64,000 nt of DNA, taken from Corbicula japonica. Taxonomy: Eukaryota > Mollusca > Bivalvia > Venerida > Cyrenidae. Positions 57,495 to 64,000 of the stretch are shown here, piece by piece; position 1 is the first letter of the stretch; every line of letters starts with the position of its first letter. The stretch lies in the NCBI GenBank assembly GCA_038501625.1, contig JAZAYU010000887.1, positions 1 to 64,000 of the forward strand, in the 5' to 3' direction. The notes under the pieces were generated by a model that saw only the letters and a list, made by a program, of their open reading frames with translations, had not been told where the DNA came from and searched no databases. A program made the translations under genes and the position numbers.

Positions 57495-60400
57495 TAGGGA
57501 TGGGAACGGATACCTAAATCACTATTCGGATGACCGTATCCGGTATCCGGATAATATCCGAATAACCGTATCATTTTATCGACCACAGAAAATTTTGCTG
57601 ATTTAATATTTTAAATTTAAAAAGCACAAACGTTACACTCACTATATCTCGATCGTTTGAGTCCTCGACCAACCTACCGGGTATATCACGGAAACAAAAT
57701 ATAAGTGAAAATTCGGACCCAACGACTTAACTTTTTAAGTCAATAACGAGTTGAAAAAAATTTAGCTACCGCGAAAAAGTACAAGAAAAGGTTCGATAAA
57801 ATTGGAGTTTTATTTCACGTGGACGCTTGCAAGCGCATACATAATATTCTTTAAACGAAAAATACGCATATAGTCATATGCACTCATATGCAAGGCGATT
57901 CATTTTACGAAAATCGGCCTGTACAGCAGCGGAACATGTAAAAACACAGAGTTTACAATAACTACATGAACAAATGCTGTGTAACCAATTTATCGATAAA
58001 TCACATGTATCGGGTTAAAAATACATGTAAAAGTTATGGTAATAGTTAATTGCATCATCTAATATTTTTGAATATCGGCGACTAACGTTAAATGATTTTT
58101 TTCCTTTCAAGTCTTTAATGCGGCCATGTCAAATAACAAACTGTCAAGATTATATTTGCTCAAAATTCTGTTGCAATAAATTGTCATCCCTAGTTTTTTT
58201 ACACTTCTCCGGGTGGGCCCACTCATCTAGCCCATCGACAATTATTAAGCATTTCTTTTCGTGTAACAGACCTTGTACAAACTCTTTTGTGTAAATTGCG
58301 TTTCTTGACAAATTCTCTGTGACCATATGCATTATCAAATCATCGAGGTTGCATCGAGGATCACTCTGATAGTCCCGTAAATGAAGCAGGAACAGAATGT
58401 CAAAGTATTTCATTACGTCTAAGTCAGCATCTTCATGCTTATCTTCCAGTGCTTCTAAAGGATCATGCGCTTGACACCAAGTCAATGTAAGCTTCTGTGA
58501 CAACGAGGTCTTTCCGAATCCAGCGTCTGCAGTTACGAATATCTTTCTATATCGACTGTTCTCGCGGCCTAGAAATAGTCCACTGACGGTTATTTTCTCT
58601 CCTTGTTGTGCATCATTACCAGACATTTGATGTAGCTTTTGCGTATCTCTTTCAGGTCCAAAAAAGAAAGGGTTCTCATAAACCCTTAGTGGAGGTCGCA
58701 CATACAGGTCTTCTAGAGGCACTTTATGTTCCTCAATGAAGGACTCGTTCTCTCGGTAATAAGTGATAAGGTCTTCTTGCAAATCTGTTAAACAGAGCAA
58801 TATCTACTATAAGTTACATCTTTATTATCTATCATTTTGCTGGTTTAAACTTAGATGCACTATCCATGGTTACCATTAACGGTCTTCCAGGTTTGCGCCA
58901 GTTTATCTACATTAACTATTTCCTGTTTTGCGCCCGTTCACCCCTATCAAACGCGTGTCTTGGTTGCTTACACACCATTCTCCGAAATTAACAGACAACG
59001 TTATCGTATTAACAAAGGTGGCTTTCTTTGGACTTATAACCCAATGTCTTCAATGAAATTAAAATATAACGGCTGACGAAACTGACGATTTATAATTTTT
59101 CCTACATGAGCTGACTAAAAAGTAGTAGTAGTAGAAATATATTTGCTTCAAATAATTACCATGCAGACGAGTATCGTCATTTTGTGCATGTCGTTGCTGG
59201 GACATCTGCAGGATTTCTTGCTTCTTGTCATCGGCTGTCGTCCGGATCTGCTCCTGTGCTTCGGATTTGATGGATTCCAAGGCCGCCACGGATGCTGTCT
59301 GTGCAGATTCAAAATATTTCTGCACAGCTTGTAAAGCATCCTGTTGCTGCTTAGTGATGCACTCTCTGAAGTTTTCTTCCAGGACTTTGGTTATATCGCC
59401 GGCATTTATAGTAAGTATGTTACTCTGTAACTGCAACACATATGAGTATAAATAACACATCATGTAAATACACTGCCACAAACGCGTCAGCTGTTATTCG
59501 TGAACCATTTTACATGAAGATGCAGACGTGCCTATGGTTCTACAATAAAGCACTGTGTAAAAACATCAATATACAGATAAATCGACACTTGACTATTATT
59601 TAAAAAAAAAAGCATTAAAGCTTTGTAAATATTGAACATTTATCGATTAAATACTGAAAATAAATCCTCTCTCTCTCCCTCTGATATGCATATTTCATCT
59701 TTTTAAGATCAGGTTGGAAGTTCCGATAAAATAAGAGATAATCACCATGAAAAAGATGAAAAGGGAACTTTGAAAGCCATCGAATACGACAAATATGAAA
59801 ATATTGCAGGCTCGGTTTGATTGAGCCTGTTCATGGACAGTAATGGAAATGCATATTACTGCCCACGCCCCCCTAGCCCCGGGTTGAGCGCAACTCAATA
59901 TTTACACCAATAAACAGTACAATTTTGACCATCCCAAACGATGGTATGCATATGGCGGCGGACATGGAACCTTCAATGCGGTATTTTCAGATTAATACCA
60001 TTCCATGTTCAGCGGCGTATGGTCCCCTACATGAAAGAATGGGTTTGCCCTAAACGAGAAAGCAATGGGCGGAACTAAACAAAATAGAATTTGGACAAGG
60101 GATCTTAGAATATAAATCCTTCATATCACAGACAACGCCAAAGGCAAAATTTTAAAAAGCAGGAAGTATATCCTTGGGGGTGATTGAACAATATCCGGAT
60201 CAATAATAGCTGGGAAATTGAAACCACCCATCTCAAAACTGGCCGAAATATTGAAACAAAAGGTAATTTAAGAAGTACTATAAATAAAGTAACTTAATTA
60301 TCGTGTTCAAATACCTTTAATGGACGTAATTGATAACAGCACTGATTGAATGTACGGGGAGACTTTTTACAGCCGCCACACAGCACAAACAATGCTACTG

Positions 60401-61789
60401 TGATATTGAAATGGATGAAAAGGGAACTTTGAAAGTCATCGAACACGACAAATATGAAAAATTGCAGGCTTGGTTTAACTGAGCCTGTTCAAGGACAGTA
60501 ATGGAAATGCATATTACTGCCCGCGTCGCCTAGCACCGAGTTGAGCGCAACTCAATATTTACACTCATAAACAGTACTATTTTGACTATCCCAAACGATG
60601 GTAAGCATATGGCGGCGGACATGGAACCGTCAATGCGGTATTTTCAGATAAATACCATTCCATGTTCAGCGGCGTATGGTCCCCACCTGTAAATGAAATA
60701 GTGTGGTACAAGGAACAGCAAGGAAAATAATTGCCATGTACCTGGTTTAATTTGTCGACAGCATCTTTAGCGCTACGGTCATGAAGAAGGAACTTGGAAT
60801 CTTGCAGAATATCTCGGAGCGCATCGATGCATTGCGCAAGCTGAATATCCGACAGTTCGTAGCTTGCCGAATGACGAATGTTTGCATTTATCATGTCTCG
60901 ACCCTGTTTGGTTAAATAGTAAGTGTAAGTTATGTATGCAGTTTTGTTTAGTGATTCATATTACATGTATAAGCAAAAATACAATGTTTGTTTTTTGTTG
61001 TTATTTTTTCAATTTATTATTTATATTTTTTTGTTTATTGTTCATTTTAAAAGTAATTTATAAGGGAGCTTGTAATATCATGAAATACCAATAACTTGTT
61101 TACAGTTATTACATTTTTTGTAAGAAATGTGTTCGCTCAAGTTGAGTTAACGTACACATTTTTCAAGCAAGCTAAAATTTGTGTACTGATAAACATTTTA
61201 TGTTTTATAACCTTACCTTAGCAAAAATATTAGTTGACGCATTTAACTGTGCGTTCAATTTGTTCTGAAATATCTTGTTGTTAATTATAATTGCCAGCGT
61301 GCCATTAAAGTCGATATCAACAAGTGACTTTTTGTTGCAATAGCCTTTGGGAGGTAGATAACACTTGGCGATCTCGAACGCATCTGAGAACCACTTTGTA
61401 GCGTTTGTAATCTGCCAGGAAGGTTTCCGGAACCTGTGGTGATTTAGTATGGTGTCCTTTACATTGTTGCAAATGTTTTTAGGGCATTTTTGGTTGGGCG
61501 TTTTATTTTGCACCGATGGGTCGTGCGATTTACATGGTCGTTTCCTCCCGCAGAACTCCGGTGTCGGGCATTTAAACAAGTTTGCTGTCGTGCAAGAATT
61601 GCATGTTGTACCAGACGGTATTCCATTTTGTGTAAAGATAGAGTTCAGCAAGTCCCTCTCGAACTCAGTGATCTCGTTTTGCACAAACTCTGTTAAACCT
61701 TCTCTCGCAAACAGAACAGCGAGTGCCCCTTTAATCCAATTGTTAAATGATTTCTTTGCTAATGCTGGGTCGAGCGTACTAGCTGCCAT
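55080..61789 (-). CDS. HEPN-coiled coil-NACHT-LRR (NLR-like) gene, interrupted
   Basis: Four coding exons on the minus strand: 61789-61217, 60903-60742, 59430-59160 and 58784-55080, the last split by a transposon at 57495-58192. Without the insertion and one copy of its target duplication the exons sum to 4005 nt, exactly 1335 codons with stop, with no internal stop. Borders are GT-AG and phases match (0, 0, 1). Predicted order in 1334 residues: DZIP3-type HEPN-like region with a Cys cluster (1-245), coiled coil (246-335), NACHT NTPase (about 336-760), leucine-rich C-terminus (about 880-1334). There is no signal peptide or membrane span, so it is presumably cytosolic. NACHT-LRR proteins are NTP-driven sensors that oligomerise on activation; an immune role is inference from family. 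With the insertion present the full protein can be made only if the insertion is spliced out or absent from other alleles. Confidence 0.85.
57495..58192. mobile_element. hAT-like insertion splitting the NACHT exon
   Basis: The 698-bp element starts TAGGGATGGGAACGG and ends, reversed, TAGGGATGACAATTT, giving an 8-bp perfect terminal repeat TAGGGATG. It is flanked by an exact 8-bp duplication GTTTTTTT (57487-57494 and 58193-58200). TAGGGATGGG-type ends and an 8-bp target duplication are hallmarks of hAT transposons. Inside the left end are repeated CCGTATCCGG / GGATAATATCC motifs. No transposase, so it is non-autonomous. Removing it and one duplication restores an unbroken reading frame across the site. 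Confidence 0.92.
58193..58784 (-). CDS. Exon 4, proximal part: NACHT P-loop and Walker B
   Basis: Acceptor CTGTTTAACAG; the first two bases complete an Asp codon split with exon 3. DLQEDLITYYRENESF leads to the P-loop KIFVTADAGFGKTSL (residues about 416-430; GxGKT/S core) and Walker B KKCLIIVDGLDEW (512-524, with the DGLDE of NACHT proteins). The reading frame then meets the insertion after HPEKC at residue 530. Confidence 0.9.
59160..59430 (-). CDS. Exon 3: coiled-coil linker
   Basis: Acceptor TATGTGTTGCAG, donor CTGCATG|GTAATT. Ninety codons rich in Gln, Glu, Lys and Ala in heptad-like spacing (VLEENFRECITKQQQDALQA; EAQEQIRTTADDKKQEILQM) predict a coiled coil that could mediate oligomerisation between the HEPN-like region and NACHT. 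An alternative acceptor six bases in (TTACAG|AGTAAC) is also in frame. Confidence 0.8.
59755..60028. repeat. Direct repeat in intron 2, copy 1
   Basis: GATGAAAAGGGAACTTTGAA to GGCGTATGGTCCCC is repeated at 60414-60684 in the same orientation, about 659 bp apart, with scattered substitutions. It contains TTGAGCGCAACTCAA. Confidence 0.9.
60414..60684. repeat. Direct repeat in intron 2, copy 2
   Basis: Second copy of 59755-60028; its end lies about 58 bp from the donor of exon 2, so the duplication reaches close to the coding exon. Confidence 0.9.
60742..60903 (-). CDS. Exon 2: helical end of the HEPN-like region
   Basis: Acceptor ACCAAACAG, donor CCAG|GTACAT, 54 codons, phase 0 at both ends. 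Peptide GRDMINANIRHSASYELSDI, then QLAQCIDALRDILQDSKFLL, is amphipathic helix, consistent with the last helices of a HEPN four-helix bundle. A damaged copy is at 47242-47381. Confidence 0.85.
61217..61789 (-). CDS. Exon 1: DZIP3-type HEPN-like N-terminus with Cys cluster
   Basis: Starts MAASTLDPALAKKSFNNWIK and ends at AAG|GTAAGG (191 codons). Helical start (LAVLFAREGLTEFVQNEITE), then seven cysteines at residues 63, 66, 74, 80, 86, 102 and 107 (CNSC, KCP, EFCG, PCK, KCP, NIC), then PSW..TDATKW-type sequence here as PSWQITNATKWFSDAFEIAK and DFNGTLAIIINNKIF. This layout matches the DZIP3/hRUL138-like HEPN family that is abundant in molluscs; the assignment is from memory of the family pattern. 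HEPN domains are often RNA-associated, but the usual catalytic R-x4-6-H is not evident here. The Cys cluster could bind zinc. Confidence 0.8.
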
Positions 61790-62860
61790 GATTTTTTACG
61801 TTGGATTCTGTTGTGTAACATGTTCATAAAGATCCTCCGTGCCCCGAGACCTATAATTACAAAGGTATATTAAAATCATATCCTGAATTTTAACTGCACT
61901 TCTGATAAATATTGCACACATATTTTTGCTTTTATTACGGATATCGAAAGATCGGCCAAGACATTTTTGTTTTCCATATGGATGCATGAGATTTAACAAA
62001 AATAGAACTGTTAGCGTTTTATCAATTTCTGATGATTATTTTCGAAGAAAATGACCATGGCATCAAGTCGTGTATAAAATGAGCATGTTTTGTAAATACT
62101 GAGGACCAGGTTAATAGCGAGTTAGCCCCTGAATGGCCACTTATCATGCATGGTGCGCGTATTGACACAGACGCTGTGTTTAAATATGTTTAATATGTTT
62201 ATTCGGAATCGAAAAAGGTGGTGTTACAAATGAAGCCATAAAATCTTACACTTAAGTTGTTATTAGTTTTGGTAAAAGATAACAACATTTCGAAAATAAA
62301 TCACAAACATTGTACAAATGGCCAAGTTTCTTGCTTAGTTAACGAATAACAAAGAAATAGGCAGTTAATCATTGATAACATTCATGCAATTACATTCCAT
62401 TGAGGTTTATGTCATTCACCGCGTTCAAAACAAACTTAAATAACCACGAAGGTAAAGATAAGCTATACGCAGAACATGACAAAATATTTTTTTTTTCAAT
62501 GCATCTAATATTCAAATACGTTTTTTTTAATGAGAGTTAGATATTTACGGTTTAAGACCTGTATTCTATGGAGTCAACACGCTCTTTGCAATTAGCTATG
62601 ATTCCGCCAGCAAGTTGGCAAAAATTGAGGTGACATGTATAAATCAACTAATATTTAAATTGTTTTGCCGTGAGGGTATGAGTTTGCTCCAAGCTAGAGG
62701 CACTATCATTTAAAATTGACAGTAGCGTTATCTGTGCAGTGAGGCGGCCGTAAACGTCTACCCGTACTCATAGTACTGTTATAAGTAAAATAACCCGTTA
62801 TCGATGTCATGCAGTGATGGTTACGTATATCAGGGTTATCCGATCAACTTTTTGGGGGTT
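61790..62860. other. 5' flank of the NLR-like gene
   Basis: No further coding exon was recognised. 62160-62520 is homologous to 48390-48620 upstream of the pseudogene (GCTGTGTTTAAATATGTTTA; TACGCAGAACATGACAA), so promoter-proximal DNA was included in the duplication. Confidence 0.55.
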
Positions 62861-62960
62861 GTCCCGGCTAGCTCAGTTGGTTGCGTCGGCGGGATTGCTG
62901 GGCTAGGCGCTGTCGCCGTGACGGTGTGGGTTCGCTCCCAGCTAGCGGCATTATCATTAA
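62861..62960 (+). repeat. tRNA-derived SINE
   Basis: GTCCCGGCTAGCTCAGTTGG (A-box), GGGCTAGGCGCTGTCGCCGT and GTGGGTTCGCTCCCAGCTAG (B-box region). Longer than 26541-26635 by an extra CGTCGGCGGGATTG segment. Confidence 0.7.
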
Positions 62961-63057
62961 TATAAAGCGTAACACTCCAATTACATGTCCGAAAAGCCGA
63001 GTAGTTTTAAGCGCAGTAAATAGTCAATGTTGAAATGGCAATAGTATTTAGTAGAAA

Positions 63058-63106
63058 GGGAGGGAGGGAGGGAGGGAGGGAGGGAGGGAGGGAGGGAGGG
63101 AGGGAG
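63058..63106. repeat. (GGGA)n microsatellite, about 12 units
   Basis: Uninterrupted GGGA run; it sits exactly where the first part of the neighbouring SINE head (A-box) would be. Confidence 0.98.
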
Positions 63107-63300
63107 AAGCGACGGCACGGTAAGCCGGAGGTCCAAGATTCGAATCCTAGTCGAGGCCTGCACATTTTCTACCTTCTGTTTCATTGGTGGCCAGTGTTGG
63201 TTAATTTGCCCTTGGAGCTCTACTGGGCGAAATATTGGCTGGAGTAGTCGATCAAAACCTGCATTGTGTAGACATTTGCCGATTTAGTGGCTTGTCTCAT
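63107..63300 (+). repeat. SINE lacking its A-box
   Basis: GCGACGGCACGGTAAGCCGG, then the B-box GATTCGAATCCTAGTCGAGG and body CCCTTGGAGCTCTACTGGGC shared with 11635-11690. The A-box part is replaced by the GGGA array. Confidence 0.65.
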
Positions 63301-63331
63301 TTATAAGAGAGGAATGTTGTAGCGTCGTTAA

Positions 63332-63425
63332 CAGGTAGCCTCGGTAACTCAATTGGTAGAGCGACGGCACGGTAAAAGGTACGAAGTCTGGTCGAGGCAT
63401 ACACATTCTCTCCCTCCTGTCTTAT
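63332..63425 (+). repeat. tRNA-derived SINE
   Basis: CAGGTAGCCTCGGTAACTCA, ATTGGTAGAGCGACGGCACG (A-box) followed by CTGGTCGAGGC and the CACATTCTCTCCCTCCTGT body; second member of the 63107 family, with a shortened B-box. Confidence 0.65.
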
Positions 63426-63704
63426 TCCAAAAGAGTTCGGAACTAAAAATACAGCCACTGTTAAGTAAAGTTAAATGATTTTCACCTGTAAATGTTATTT
63501 AATTGTGATTCATATTTCAAACATTAAACTGAACAACAAAAAAGACTTGAAAAAAAGGTTATACGTACTTTCGTTATAAAGATCACGATTCTGGCATCCA
63601 ACACCGTTCATGAATGCACGATTTATAAAGAATGCACTTGAATGTATTCATTATGTTTACATATTAATTTACACTTACTGTTACATGCATGTTTTTTGTT
63701 GCAG

Positions 63705-63731
63705 CTGTAACCGCGGCTGCTCCAGTAAAAT
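63705..63731 (+). CDS. Possible terminal exon of an unseen + strand gene
   Basis: GTTTTTTGTTGCAG is a strong acceptor; the next 27 bases can end a protein as VTAAAPVK-stop, and TAAAATAAATT supplies AATAAA just after. No upstream exon was found, so this may be chance. Confidence 0.2.
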
Positions 63732-64000
63732 AAATTATGTTGTAATATTTTGAAAGTGTCATTTACAAACTGCGCATGTTTCATTTAAATTCCGCCTCAT
63801 TCAATGCGGTAACTAATGAAAACATTATGTTTGTTATGGATATGTACCTCCATGACCGTCTGATTGGAAAATACATTTTGTATATCAGTATGTTATATAG
63901 GTATAACCAGGTCGTTTAAACAACTGAAAAACAGGAGTAAAGCGTAACCATTACATTAAAAGTTTTTGATAAATTATATTTGCAGATTTATCTCAGTATA

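Noticed and set aside
1..64000. CRISPR array, bacterial operon or viral integration
   Set aside because: No regularly spaced identical repeats, no ribosome-binding-site gene clusters; the only virus-like sequence is a decayed Ty3/gypsy retrotransposon pol fragment.

Overview
The window looks like intron-rich, AT-rich animal DNA, most likely from a bivalve mollusc. This rests on long introns with GT-AG borders, many tRNA-derived SINEs, several unrelated transposon families, a DZIP3-type HEPN plus NACHT immune-type gene, and SEA/EGF surface-receptor exons. The species call is inference. Most of the sequence is transposon-derived or unassigned. Only a few stretches are real genes, and those are split into short exons that long open reading frames do not reveal.

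Layout. 1-3.2 kb: unassigned. 3.25-3.45 kb: one possible exon (-) beside a TIR element. 4.4-6.1 kb: decayed Ty3/gypsy pol. 8.7-15.7 kb: exons (-) of a receptor-like gene (SEA-like, EGF-like, transmembrane, tail); a tail exon with an ITIM-like motif is present once intact (9.6 kb) and once broken (12.9 kb) inside a tandem duplication. 16.0-20.2 kb: transposon cluster (minisatellite, DDE integrase-core pseudogene, 5'-truncated LINE). 24.3-27.2 kb: possible two-exon RING mini-protein (-), its intron filled with MITEs. 29-32 kb: fold-back elements. 32.7-43.4 kb: an eight-exon gene (+) for a secreted protein of about 206 residues, with a one-base frame break in the signal peptide and transposons in its introns, including a LINE ORF1-only unit at 36.7 kb. 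43.4-55 kb: repeats, TIR elements and a broken partial copy (47.2-48.2 kb) of the gene that follows. 55.1-61.8 kb: a HEPN-coiled coil-NACHT-LRR gene (-) of 1334 predicted residues. Its last exon is split between Walker B and the next NACHT motif by a 698-bp hAT-like insertion with a perfect 8-bp target duplication. 61.8-64 kb: SINEs and a GGGA microsatellite.

The HEPN-NACHT-LRR gene and its pseudogene form a small local family, as expected for a duplicating intracellular sensor family. The receptor-like gene and the secreted gene could also act at the cell surface or outside the cell, but nothing in the sequence links the three into one pathway. No CRISPR array, rRNA or convincing functional tRNA was seen.
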